DNA of 57,872 bases, taken from positions 150,215-208,086 of the forward strand of contig JAFGHI010000047.1 of assembly GCA_016930235.1 (NCBI GenBank). The letters run 5' to 3'. The stretch comes from Candidatus Omnitrophota bacterium. GTDB taxonomy: Bacteria > Omnitrophota > Omnitrophia > Omnitrophales > Aquincolibacteriaceae. The notes under the pieces were generated by a model. The model did no database searches, was not told the DNA's origin, and worked only from the letters and a program-made list of their open reading frames with translations. The position numbers and the translations under genes are program-made. This document shows, one piece after another, positions 1-14,000 of this stretch (within the stretch, counting starts at the first letter, position 1; each line of letters begins with the position of its first letter).

Positions 1-2010
1 CTTGCCAACTTGCGCAAATTCAATCACAAGTGGACGGCCATAACGTTTCTGGTAGACTTGGGCCAGCCGGTAATAAAAAGAGACATCCTCCCGATTTAAC
101 GAGGAAACATTCTGCACCTCGCCAGGGATCATTTCTCTTTCTAGTGCTTCCTGGCCGGGTGAAATTACCCACCGATCCGTCTTAGGGGCAATTTGTTCAT
201 CCAGAATATTGTCTTCGCCCTCCATAATAATTAAATCGGCTTCCTTATCTTCCTGAACGGCCGCTGCAATACCATATCCGGCATTGATGGTTACTTTGTC
301 CCCCGCAACGGTCATCACGCCGGAAACATCCGCCGGGACCATTGATTGAATCAAGACGCTCATATAATTTCCGAAAAGATCCTGCCCCCGCATGGCCCGC
401 ACCGCTAAAGCTTGAGGGGTCCAATTAGACGCTATCACATCAAGGGATGCCTCCCATAAATTCCCTTCAAAAACCGCCAACCGGGACAGATGCGTCCCCG
501 GGAAAATTGAGGCTGAGCCTTCCGATTTTTCAGCCGACCGGACAGCATACCGGGAATAGGGGAAATTATCCTGATTCTTCCGGACAAAACTTAAAATACT
601 TTCTTCCAAAGTACCGCGTTCTGCGGGAGAAATTTCTTCTGAGAAAAATTTCCGAATTTGCTGATATCGCTGTTCATAAGACAACTCATCGTGCTTTAAA
701 ATATCCCGGATATCCTGTTCATACGGCCCCACCAACCTCCAATAAAAATGGCTGATTTCGACGGCTCCGCTCAGAGTTTCACCCGGCATATCGGGATCGC
801 TTTCCTTCAAGGCTGTCATCTCCCCTATTTCCCGCGCTTTCCCTCCGACGGCATCTAAGAGCGCAAAAGACTCCTCGGCCGAAACAAGCAATCGGCTGGC
901 CAAAACACCGTTTCGTCTTTTAACTCTCCTTCGAAGCATTTCTTCGAGGCGCTGGTAATCCTTTGTTTGATGAAGACCGAATTCCCGGGCGCGGTTAAGC
1001 GTCCGGGCGGCTCCGACCAAATCCAAAGCCTGAAAGCTTACCCTTTGGCTCAACTCTTGAAGGTCATCCCTGACCTGAAATTCAAGCTCTTTCCAACGCG
1101 CTTCCGCGGTCGCACGGAAATCCTCCCACGCCTTTCTGAGGTCCGGCATTTCCTGCATCCTCGCCCCCATCCGGTCCTTCAAAATAAAAACAAAATCCTC
1201 CAAATTTCGTCTCCGGGACCATCCTTCCATATAAAGGTTCAGGATCTCAAAAGGAAAGGATGAGGAAGAGACTCTAAAAGTGGCGTGCCTCAAGAAATCT
1301 TTTTTATCTCGTTTTAGGTCCTCAAACTTGATCGCAATTTCCTCTTCTGAAATACCCATTTGTTCTGTAGCCAAGGCGTACTTTTCGCTCCGGCTAAACA
1401 CAGAAGAGGTAAAGATCCTCTCAAGAAGATGCCTTCTCGCCGGAATGGATATCCCCTTGGCCGAAATCCTGGAAATAAACCCCTGCCTTTCTTCATTCTC
1501 GCTTGCTTCAGCTTGATTAAAAAACTGTATGTCGTTTGCCAATGTTTCATTCTCGCCGAGCACTTCGATTCGGCCTTTGCCATTAACAGACACAACGGCA
1601 TTCGCCTCAACTCCGACAATGACAATATAGGATATGTGATTAATCGGAGCCACGGCATACCCCCGTATTTCCAACGGTTTTTCAGGGTCCACCCTATCGA
1701 AATGCATGGCTAAAGGTACCGTTACGCTCTCTCTTCCATAATCAATGGTCACTGTTTGCGGTAAAGCCACGCGAACAACGCCAAGGCGTCTCAAGGCCAA
1801 ATTCACATGACTGGAGGTGTTGGCAATCCCCATCGGGGTTTGTAACACTCCCATGACCCGCTGTCGTCCGAAGCGTTGATTATCTTGGGCAATTTCCTCA
1901 ATTGTTTTTTCGCTGACCTGGCTCCGAATAAGAATGAATTGGTCATAGGGGGTGGCATTTTCCGGGATCTCATAAACAAGGCGGCCGACAACTTCCGGCG
2001 CATCCGGCGT
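1..2010 (-). other. Phosphohistidine swivelling domain followed by PPDK_N ATP-binding domain (GWD/PPS-like order), partial
   Basis: 'RVMGVLQTPMGIANTSSHVNLALRRLGVVRVALP' then 'SVLIQSMVPADVSGVMTVAGDKVTINAGYGIAAAV...YYRLAQVYQKRYGRPLVIEFAQVGK'. Confidence 0.7.
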
Positions 2011-5000
2011 AAAAGAACGCCCTTGAATGCTAAGCGACGGTTCTTGCGGTTTCCCCAATAATCCCATCTCTAAAATGCGGTTTGCCGCTTGCGTCGTCAA
2101 AGGCGGTTGATCGTTCTCCGGAAAAAACGTTTTTAAAGTTTGGTGAATCTCATCCTCGGAAATATTCGCATCATGTTCAAGAAAAGCCGCTACAAGTTGA
2201 GATCCTTGAGGCGTATAAAATCCATAAAAATTCCACTCCTGATCTGCCAGCTCGATACTGATCCGGGAAAAAACAAGTCCGCCCACATAAGCCAGCAGCT
2301 CTACCTTCATGTATTGGGGGTCAAATCCGTTAAGTATTCGAGCGACTCGTGCGGCATATGAGCGCGAGTCCTCATTTTCAATTAAATCCAGCATCTCGTT
2401 TAAAGGAGTTTCCAGAGAATCATACTCCGGGTTTTTCACAATCCCTTTTTCTGGATCTTGAATAAAGCGCCCGGACTGAAGGCCCGTTTCAACGGGAGAA
2501 AACAGGCGTTGCTTGAGAGTCGCTAAATTGATAAATTCCTTTTCCTTCGGAATAAGCGGCAGCCCCAAACCATCCAGCACCCGATTAAGAGTTTCCCGGA
2601 CAGCGCTCACCTGCCCGGGGGTTTGAAACATTCTCATTCTTTCATCAACCAACCTTTCAATTTTTTTAAAAATAATGGCATCCTTGTCATCGGTGGTTTC
2701 CTTAGCTTCTCTCAGGGTCAGATGCTCGGGAAGATTCCTCCAATCATTTCCCACCAGCAGACCCATGTCATAATCCACATCTTGTAAGCCCCCGGCTGAG
2801 GTAACCAACAAAGGAATAAGCTCAAGAACGGCAAAAGAAGAATGGGGCGATTGAGTTCTGAGGTTTCTCATGAGCCTTTCGGTCATCTCCGGGAAAATAG
2901 TCGTTCTTGGGATATTGCCCAGGTCTTCCCCGCCGCGCTCCACGCCGCCGCCGCCCAGAAGATTTGAAGAAATACCGCCTCCGTTACTCACAGGCTTGAT
3001 ATTGATCCTGAGCGACAAATGATGCGCGGCTTCGACGCCCGGATAAATATCCCCGAGAATCCACCTGTCGCTAAACCAAAGATGATCGCTCTCCGAAAGG
3101 CCCAGGTCCACGTTCCCAGAGGCGCGCTCCGGGTGATAGGTGGGTAAAATAACCTCCAGATAATACCTAAGTGATGAGGAAGCTGAGCCCGCCGAAAAGT
3201 CTCTTTTAAAATCCACAATCACCATGGGCTTCGTGCCTCTCTTGGTGTGCTGGGATTTCTTGGGGTAGACCACTTGTCCGTCAGGGCGGACCATAAGATT
3301 AAGGATCTGGCTCTCGATTCTGTTCCGGGAGAAAACCCCCAAACCTTTTTCATAATCGATACCTGTATCCTCAAAGGAAATATTTTTCAGCTGCGTCCTA
3401 AAGTAATTATGGAGGAAATTGATGAATTCGTTAAAACTTTGAACCTCGCTAACGCGCTCTTCCGGCCAACGCCTGACCCGCTCCCATTCGGGGCGAATTT
3501 TCTCTAAAACAGCTCGCTCGCCTAAGGCCCTTTCTTTTAGTTCCTCAAATTTCCTTCGGGCACTTTCCAACAACTTGCTTCGTTTGGAAAACAGGTCTTC
3601 GAATGCCCTCACCATCTCTTCCATCGCTTCATAAAATGCCTGCTGCTCTTTAGGCGGAAGCGCATCCCCTTCGCTATGCTTAATCAGCCCCCCCAATTTT
3701 TCCTTCGCCTGAGCGTGTTTGAGAAGGAATTGCCAGAGCCTTCTCCCGTCTACCTGCTGGTCGACCCAATAATAAGACATCATCCATACCGGTTCTTTCA
3801 CTTGAACATCCGGAAGCCTTTCAAAATGGGTTGCTATATTTTCGGGCACCGGGAACCACAAGCGATTTCCTTGTGTGTCCTGAGGAAATCCGACATACCG
3901 GATTTTCTTTAACTGAATGAGATTGCTTATCGTCGCCAAATTCCCGGAAATTCCCGCCACTTTTAAATTTTGAAGGAGATGGCGCACCCCTTCATACCCA
4001 CCAAAAGCGTTTAAAAGACCCTCAAGATTACCTTTCAAAGTCGCGGGCCGTATTCCTTTATCCATTAAAAGAAGGACGTGAAGCAATGCGCCCCATCCGG
4101 AATCTGTTTTTTCAACCGCTTCCTGAAAATACTTAAAGTCTTCTCTCGTCAAGCCGCTCGCTTCTCTTAAGGCCGGACAATGAACAGGTTTTATTTTTAA
4201 TCCCTTGAAAACCTCATGCTGCAATAACTCGACGGTTGAAGGTAAAACACCGTCAAACTCTTCCAGGAATTCTTTCGTGGCACGATAAAAGGAAACAATT
4301 TCCCCGGGAAAGCTTTGAAGATATCGGCCCAACTCCTCTTTTGCCTCTGCCTGGATATCAATTCGGTAAGCGTTAGCCCGGCGAACCAGATCTTGCATTT
4401 CTTCATGAGATAGAATCTCTTGATTTCTTAATTCAGACTTGGGCGGACGGATTTCGCGGGCGATTTCCCGCATTAAATCGTCTACGGGTTTTTTAGTCAC
4501 CATCCAAAAAGCATCGTTACCGAATTTTGTGATTTGAAAACCGGCAAGCTTTAGAGCTTTTTCTAAAACTGCGTTGTTGTCAAAACCAATGGCAAAAAGG
4601 GCCAATCCGTTTTCGGGCATTCGCCGGTCAAGCTCAGCCACAAAATTGGCGTAAGCTGATTCAAGCCCCTCGGGATAAAGTTCCGGACTTTGAGCCAGCG
4701 TTTCTGCACCTTTCAGCGCAAAGAAACTCAAAATGACTCGGACTTGTCTGTCATCATCAAACCAGGACTCTTGAAAACGTCTGCGGATAGCCCAGCTATC
4801 AGAGGAATTAATAAGCGCCGGATCCAAAGCATAAGCATTTTTGGCGTCATACCGTTCGCGCAAATGTCGGACAATTGCGGCGTGGTGTTCAGAACCCAAA
4901 TCGATAATGCTTTGACGGGCCATCCACGGAAAAACTTGTCTTTCAGAAATCGTTACGTGATCCGGAGAAAAAGAAGTCAAACGGCCGGCCAGCTGATCGA

Positions 5001-8000
5001 CCATCCTTCTCAGGGCATCAAACTGGTCCAGCTCTCTTAGTTCGCTTTTGCGGTTCCTGACAATTGGGAAATCGCCCTTTAAAACATATTGGATAATAAT
5101 TTGAATGGCTCGATCGATAATTTCGGGCAATGGCGATTCTTCGCTAAGTGCCTTTAGCATTTGTTTCACAATTTCAATTTCATGAGGAAGCAGATATTGT
5201 AAAGATTTCCCGCCCTTTCTGTAACTGCTTTCGATTAACATATCGCTAAGAAGATATTTTAAACGCGACACCTGCTCTAAATCTTCTGTGCGGAGTTTTT
5301 CTTCAATAAACCCGGCGGCTTCTTTTAAAGTTTGTTCGCTGGCACCAGATTGATTGTCATGATAAAGCTTCCCCGCTTTTCTTTTTTCCTCCTCCGTTAA
5401 AGACATTCTGGAAACAGTTTCATGAAAGTCGGTTCTTCCTTTAGGAATTTTATGAATGCCTTGGCGTATGGCATTGATAACCATCCGGGCTAGATAAGAG
5501 CGATAGGGTATAAGACCTTGGTCATCGACTGTTGTTCCTCCCTTATTCACTTCTGCTTCAACTTTCAACGTATCCATTAAGGTTAAAACGGTGGAGTCCC
5601 CAGAGTCACCGCGCAGTTCTGAGCGGTTTAGAGAACGGAAGGCTTTTTCTAAGCGAGGGCGAAGGCCCGGGTGGGTCTCTTCCTCGCCCGAAAGATGCCG
5701 GCCAATGTGTTCATCCATTTTTTGGGCAATCTCATTATCGGATTGAATCAAATAAGGAATGAGTTTCTGAATAATAAAATCGATGAGTTTATCGTTCGAG
5801 GCGTTAAGAAGTCCGTGAACAATCGTTTCAATTCCCGAATCGATGGTGTAGCCGTCGATCATCCATTCGTCGGCCACCTTTTTGCCTTTTCTACTTGTGC
5901 GGGCCCGATGGGTTGCCGCTGCTACTTCAAGGATCGGAAGAGCCTGGATTGTTCTCACACCAAGCATATCCCGGTATTTCGCACGGTAATTCTTTGCATG
6001 CGAAAGCCAGCGGTTATCCTGGATAAGATTCAAATACCTCAAGGTTCTCCAAGCATTCGGGGATTTGGCCTCTAAATCGTAATGAGACAAAAAGGACGCA
6101 AACCAGGCAACGGGATTAAATGTTTCAAAGCCTTCTTCGAAGTTCGTGGCCTCAGGTTCTACGGCTTCGCCGCTTAACAGAATCTCCAGCGGTAAATCTT
6201 CTGCATCTCTAAGTTTGATCTCACTATCAAGAGGACCGTCACGTTTGGTAATCTGCCTGGGGACTCCGAAACCTGCCGATTCCTCATTGCTTAAACCTCC
6301 TGGTTCGTAGAGCGACGGCATTCCAAAATCATCACCGCCCGCATAGATCAGGTTGTAACGCGGGTCATCGGTCTTGATCCATTGAGGATAATATTTGAAG
6401 CGCCTTCCATACTCGATGTCATTCCAAACCCGGGCAGCTATAACTCCGAATTTGTAATCAAAAAAACCGCCATATTTAACGCTTCCGGCAACTAAAATCT
6501 GAGCCCTTGGATTTAAGATCAGTGCCGCTTCCAAAGCTGATATCTGTCTTACATCGTGTCTGTAGGCATATAAAAGAAGAGGAATCACCGCAGGCGGCAG
6601 GGCATCCACATCATGTTCTCCGCCAAACAACAGCCGCGCAACTTCTAAGGTCGTGATTCGGGTCGCGTAAAGCTCAACCTTTTCCTGCACACCGGGATTT
6701 TTTTGGCGGGCCAAGCCCAAGATCTTTGCTTCGTCCTTCGGATACATCTCAAGAAGCTTTGAGACCAAGTGGGTTTCCTCAAGGTTTTCTCTTGGATAAC
6801 GTTCGGCAAGCTCTGCCAATGGAAGACTGAGCCCCTGATGTTCGAAGTTACCGCCGATCGTTTGGAGTTTGCCCGGATCGCTTCGATCCCAAACCTCCCA
6901 AAAAAGAAGATGATGGCCTTTCTGGCCCTGTTCGTCGATCCGGTGAAGCATCGAATAGACAAATTTATCCGGATCGGGTTCAAAACCCATAATCCTCTGC
7001 AGCCATTCTTTTTGAAGAGGCGATATGAAATCCAGCCAGAACTTCGCAAGAAGCTGCCTTTCTTCCTGGTGGCCGATTTCAAAGAAACTTCTGGCAGCCA
7101 CGGAGGGATCTTTCATAACTTCTTCAACCCACTTTCGATAGTCATCATCCTTAATAATTTTTCGAAATTTTTCTTCAACCGGAATTTGCCCCAAGGCTTT
7201 TTGGACACGAATTTTTAACTGATAAGAAAGAATCACCCGGAGAAAGGTCTGAAGCAGCAGTTTCATTCTCGCATGCTTGACTTCATCCAGATTCTGTAAG
7301 CCCCGGTGAAATCCTTCGGGACTTAACCCCGGCCGGGCAACCGCTAAGAATTGGTTAAACCGCTGATCGCTATAGGCAACGGCCATAAGATGGGCCAAAA
7401 CAGCGTCAGGATATCGGACGGACTCCTCAAGCATCCTTTCAAGGTTAGGATAATAATCATTTAACGGACTTTGAGCTAATACCGCTTGTGCCTGTTCCTT
7501 GGCTTTCGGGTTCTCTGAAAGCAACCTCTCCAAAAACCCTTTCTGCCTTTGGACTAAAGCAAATCCATTGGCTTCCCCATCGTAATTACCGCCCCCGTCT
7601 CCATATTGCCAATCCCTTCCGCGGACGGCACCCGGCTGTCTTCCTTGAGCATCTTTCCACCGGAGAACAGGGATCAAGCGGCCGAATTCCTCATTCATCA
7701 CCGCAATCCTGAAGGGATCATACTTTGAAGGATCAGCAATACTCCTTTCGTAATAACTTTGACCGACGGTCCGGTTGTGTTCGGCTGTCGCGAGCATGGT
7801 GTAAACCGGATTGATCATGCGCGGTTTCCCATCATAATCGGCGTTCGGAATATTCCGGTGATCTTCAGGAATACCGTCCAGGTGAGCGGCAAAACGAGGA
7901 TCCCTCGGATCAAAAACCAGAATGTCATAATCAGCATCAGGATCCAATCCAACATCGTGCGTGACCATATCCCGCCACTCCTGGTGAGTATGCCCCGACA

Positions 8001-11000
8001 TCTGCCCCTGAAATCCATACTGTAAGTTGTGGAGAACATTGATGACCTTTGCACGAGCTAAGTGATCATCTGAACGAAGATTCTGCGCTGCCGGATCAAT
8101 CCGCTCACGGCCTTCGAGGTAGGCTTTAAGCGGGAAGGTGCTCCAGTCGTTACCTTGAATGATACTGGCATTGATATTCATTTCGCGGATGGCAAGCAAT
8201 GCCCCGAGAGAAAGCATCCGGGCGAATCTCAACCGGTGAGGGTTCGCGCCATTATAAGCACTTGGTTCTCCTTCTCTTCCTTTTAATTGATTAAAATACC
8301 GGTCGTTTTTAAGTCCTAAGATGTTGACGCCATGGATGCGCTTCTTAAAAATCTGGGCGGTTTCGATTTCGTAACCGCCGTAATGATTTTGGCCGTAAGC
8401 GATGCGGATAGTTTTTCCCGTGTCGATTCCGGGATTTTTCGGATCAAAAAACTGCCCCGCTCCGTCATAGCTCTCATCTGAAAAAATCGGAATGATTACA
8501 GTCACTTGAAGTCCCATCTCAGCTAATTCCTGAGAAAGATCCGTCACCTGTAACGCAAGTCCTCCAGAACCGGACGTCCACAAAGTTTCCGGAGCGACCA
8601 AAACGACTTCGCCGATTTCAGCGCTTCGCAAGATTTTGACCGCGGCCCGTGAAGCTGTCGGGTTGCTCCGGCGCGAACTTACCGCGATGTCGATAAGTTC
8701 CTGCTGAAGTCTGGTTCGAAGTTCAGGCTCGATATCCTGAAGAAGATCGCTAAAGAGAACGGTCAAATCCCCGATTGCTAACGCTTTATTTTCACGCACA
8801 ATCTGTGAGAGCATCAAAAAGAGTTCCGAAAAGGAAAACCCTGTCGTGCCGGGATCCCGGCTAAGCATCTTCTTGAGTTCGCGCGCCACGAAACTATGTT
8901 TCTTGCGGTCTTTCGGTCCGTAGCGATGATACCGTTTGAGCGAATCCTTCAGCATGGCTTTGTAAAGATCGCTGCCGCGCTGCGGAATGCGGTTTTTCAT
9001 CACCCTCGAAATACGGTAAACATGAATTTGGTGAGCTTTAAGAGGATCCCGAGGCCCTAATCCCAGTCTGACCAATCCCCGGGCGCTTAACACCATTTGA
9101 TCGCCGGGTTTTTCTTCGCTCATGGCATTGGGGCGTTCGCTATCAAAAATCTGTTCGACAAGATAAACGGAACCTTCTTCATCTCGATCATCGTCCATGG
9201 CGCGGGCTAAATCTTCCGGGTCAATGATGTCGACGGGTTGAAAATTGATGCTCGCTGAATATTCAGTCCCTCCGGGATAACGCGGCCCCCGATGAATAAG
9301 GGTCAAGATACCATCCCCTTTTTCGCCTGGCCGGTAAGTCGCAATCACATGATCATGCCCAGCGTCTAATCCAACCGGATGTCCGGCATGATATTTCGCC
9401 ATAAGGGCCAACATCCGGTTTTGATGCCTGCCCAAATCCTTAAGATGAGGTTCGAAAGTTGCCTGTGTCGCCCCTAATTTCCCTGGCCAATCATACGCAT
9501 AGCTTTCGGCCGGGTTATCGCGTCCATCGACGACTTGAGCCGGTCCCACGCGGTTAACGGGAACACGCCAATGTTCGGCATAAGCCTTTTGCCAATCGAT
9601 ACTCCCGTCAGGACGAATAAAAGAATAATGAATGTGTTGAAGCGTCGCGCCATCGGAAGCAGCAGCAACGGCAGCTGCAGCAGGAAACGCCGAAAAGCCG
9701 AATCCATCTGCAAGAGGAACGTGTTCGTCGTGATTGGCGAAAACAGTAATCCGGCTTCCGCCGAAACGCGTCAGGATGTCGTTTTCATAGTTCATCGTCC
9801 CGGGAATGGAGGCCGTCGATTTACGTTCGCTTGTAATACGTGCCGTGATATCCCACAGGTTGGCAATCAAGGGATCATAAACATAATCCACCCAGGATTG
9901 GATAAGACGAGCTTCATGGCCATGCCAGTTTTCAGAAAGGAAATAAATATCTTCGCCTGTTTCAAGAGCAGCTTTTTTCGCTTCAAAAATAATCCAGGCA
10001 AGAGCACTATTGGGTTCCCATGTTCCTCTTAGATCCGTCGTAAGGTACCCACGCATCCGATTTCCACCGGGGGCAATCTCGCCCATCTCGCCCGTCACAA
10101 CTTCTCCCCGGATCTTCGCAAGTCCAATTGTTCCCGGATCCACCGGAAAGGTTGTATCAAAGTGATGTCCGACATCGATACGGAATCCAAAACCTAATCG
10201 GGCAAGGACTTTAATGTCTTCGATAAGATCTTCGATATTTCTTGAATCTGCAAAATTCCGAGCAGCACCATCCTGCCATTCCGGAGGAATCCCGTCGGTG
10301 GCTGCTCGGCGAACCAATTGACCTGTCGTGGAATCCACAATCCAAACAAAGGTCCGCGGTGCTTTTTCCTTTTGGGATCTTGATGTATGCGGAATAATAT
10401 CCAGGAGAATTTTCACGCCCACTTGCCGGGCAGCTTCTCTTACCTTCATCAAACCTTCCCAGCCGCCGATCTTAGCACTTATCCTCAAATGCCCGAGCGG
10501 CGAAAATTGGGAAGGATAAGGCCCCGCTTCGCCCGGCGCACCCGGTTCTAAAATTTGAAGATAAATGGCATCTCCGTGTTCCGCTATCGACGGCATTTGG
10601 CGGGCAATATCTTCGAGTGTGCCCAAATAAATATTCCCAGCTTCATCGACAAGCGGATGTCCCGATTCATCTAATCTCATATTGGAGACTTCCGGCCGAA
10701 AAGAGAGGACCCGTTGATGTTTTTGAACGCTTTGAAACTTCACAAGGCCGTTCACTTCCGATAGCGGTGCGTTGAGATCCGCTTTCGATGCGGCAAATCT
10801 CCACTCGCCGTCTGCCTTATCCTTAATCTGAGTCGCATAATGGATCCATCCTTCCTTCACAGGAATGCGCCACTGGTAAACAGCAACCTGATTGCCGTCG
10901 TCACCTTCAACCCGCTCAAGCTTTAATTCCGTTGAAGCGCGTATCTTCTTCGATCCGTTTTGTGCCCAGCGGATTTTCACCGCAGAAGGAGGATTCCTCT

Positions 11001-14000
11001 TAAACGGAATCCTAATCTCAACGACATGCGCTTTTGAACCCACATGCGAGTAATTATAGGTTGTTTGGGGAAATGCCTTCGGCCGGCCTGTGACGAGATC
11101 GAAGACCATTCGATTGAGCCTAATTCGAGTTCCCCAGTCCGGATGGGTCTTGGACTGCCCGAAAAGGATGTGGAAAGCAAAATGCCCACGATCGCTTCCA
11201 TTTTGATAAGGGTCGTTGGCAATTTGATATAACTCGCGCACGGTACGATGGACAAGGCTTGCATTCTGGCTATTAAGGCTATTCACATGCCGTATGAATT
11301 CCGGATACTTCGAGAACATTTCTCTTTCATAAATGATTTCCTTGGCCACCTTGTACGGATCTCGGACCATATCGGCCCGCAAACCCTGCTCGTTAAAAAC
11401 AGTGTGGGCTGTTTCTCTTGAAGCTGTCGCATCCTTGGTCCAACTGGGCGCTAATCGAATAATCTTGTGAACGCCGCCCGGGAGATCATAAACAAGATAC
11501 ACATGGGTCACTTTTTCTTGCGCAGATGTCGTATAAACCTCGCGATAAACGCGGGTGGGGGAACGCAACTGAATATTCCTGCGGGCAAAAACTTTTTGAG
11601 CTTCTTTGAGGAGGCGTTCTTCGAGGACGCCCGGCGTTCGGGAACCCTGAACTTCGGATAACTGGGTGTAAAGATCCTGCGCTACTTCGCCTTGAGCGAT
11701 TGTCTGCCAATGACTATCCAACTCAGTCAAAGAAAAGGCCTGCCGGATTGAAGCGAGCCATTCCCGGCCAAAAAAAGTTCCGAGATTTTCCTGATCCTGG
11801 GCCCAATGGAGCCAGGCGGTCGCGTATTCGTTATGATTTAAAGAAGCCAGGCGAAGTGTGTCTTGAAAAACTTCAGCGTCATGCGGTTGAGGAGTGTTAT
11901 GCCCGTCCAAACGGATATCGGGACTAAACCGGTCAATACTACGGCGAAGGGCGTGAAGAAGAATAAGAGAAAGAGCTAAATTGTAATCATGAAGCGTTTT
12001 GGTATCGCGTTTCTCCGCCGGCGGGCCCCTGAGCAGCCGTCCGCTTAAAATAATTTCTTGAGGTGTCCACTGGGCTTCTTCGGGCAAATTTTCTTCAACA
12101 CGTATCGCGATCGGCAATTCAATCCACTGTCCGGAATGATGTTGGATGCGGTTTCTTTTTTGGAAATGGTAAAGCTCATTCTTTTCTTCCAGCGACAAAT
12201 TCTGATAAGCCCGAAGGAGCGCCCACTCTAAACGCTGTTTGACCGCCGCTACGGACTCCTCATAGGTAAGCCCAGGAATCTCTTCCGCCCCAAGCGCTTC
12301 TTCGTGAACATAGAGATTCGGTCTCGGCGCCTCACCCGCATCCCAAGGATTTGCTTTTTCATGAAACCAGAAATGAGCGACCTGATTTTGAACAGTGCCC
12401 TGCAGTTTCTGAACCGCCTGCACAGAACGAAGTTCCGACCGAATACCACTCTTGGGTTCCTCATTCTCAAGATCAAACCGGTAAACATCATGACTCTCGC
12501 CGATCGTTTTCCCCAAAGCTTTTGAATCAAACCCCAATTTTTGCAGATCTTCTAAAGGAATGTTTTTTTGGATAACCGTCACATCCCGATAGCCGAACTG
12601 ATGAGCAAAAGGAATCAAATACTTTTGAAACCACCAGGCAAAGGTCGGGAATTGATAATCAGGATACCTTTCCTGATCACCGGGCAAATCCATCATCTTA
12701 CCGATCCCCAAAGCAAGACGTTTTTGTTCATAGCGGTCGTAAAGATTAATAGCAGCAAAAATCTTGCTGTCCCCCCGAAGAACAACCGTCAACCGCCTTT
12801 CGGAAGGATCCGTTTCCAGTTGGATAGTCAGAATGTTTTTTTTCTCCGATCCCGGCTTTTTCACTTCGTCTTGATGCCCCGGGATTTCCCAACGGATATC
12901 TTCGGTGTCATAGCCCTCCTGCTCGCGAAGATGCGCAAATAATTCTTGTGGAATTAACGAAACGGCTTCCTGTTTCAACTCGTTTAGCGCTGTCGTAAAT
13001 AACCTCGAACTTTGAGGTTGTTCTTCTAAAGGAGCGGCCGGTTTTAATTCGCCCTTCTGTATATATGTCAGCAATCTCTCGGCGGCTGCCTTCGAAAAGA
13101 ACGGGTCCCCTTCCCCGACATAAACCCTCGCATTATCGTTCCATTCTCCAGCAGCGGGGTAGGACGGTTCCCGAAGCCATATTTCCCGAGGTTTGAATTT
13201 TTCAGGATTTTTCTCATCGGGGATTAATAGAAATTTGAATTCATGAACTCCCAGAGGCACACTTTCCTCAGGGATTATGACCGACCATAAATCCGTATCA
13301 ACCTGCTCTAAACGAAATTTTGCCTGTTCCCTCCATCCAACGGTTCCGTTTGCCCAATAAATTTCCTTCACAGCAACTTCGGGGGGCACATAAATAAAAA
13401 AGAGCATGCCTCTTTCAATTTCGGATTTCGCGCGATACTTCAAAAGTCTCCCATCAATCACGTTGATTTTGCCGGGGATGGGGATGTACTGAGAAAATTG
13501 ATCCAGCTCGTTTTGCTGGTCTTGCGGACTTTCCCAAGCCTTTTGATCTTTGGGCGAAAAACGAACAATAATTTCGTTGAAGCCAGCTTCGTCAAGTTTT
13601 GCCGTCGACGAAAAACGGTAACGCCCCTGACCTAGATCTTCAACGTTTCCATCAATTCCAATCCATTGGGCTTTTCCGCTCCAACGGGATACAGTCAAAA
13701 GGCCCACCCCTAGGTCACCAGGAGCCAGCCCCTTTAAATCGGCTTCAAAGACGATGGGGATCTCATCATTTAAAAATGCATAATCGGGCAACTTGGCCCC
13801 GTCAGGTATTTCAATTTGTATCTTCTGGTTTAAACTCCTCTTTATTCTTTCTCTGATCTTCAAACGGTTTCTTACAACACTTTGGATATCCTGAAGAGTG
13901 GAGCCACTGCTTCGTCTGGCTGCGGGAAGATACATCTCGCGGACATAATCCCCGAGCATCCTTTCCATACCAAAACGGTAACTGGTGGAAAGAATCGACG

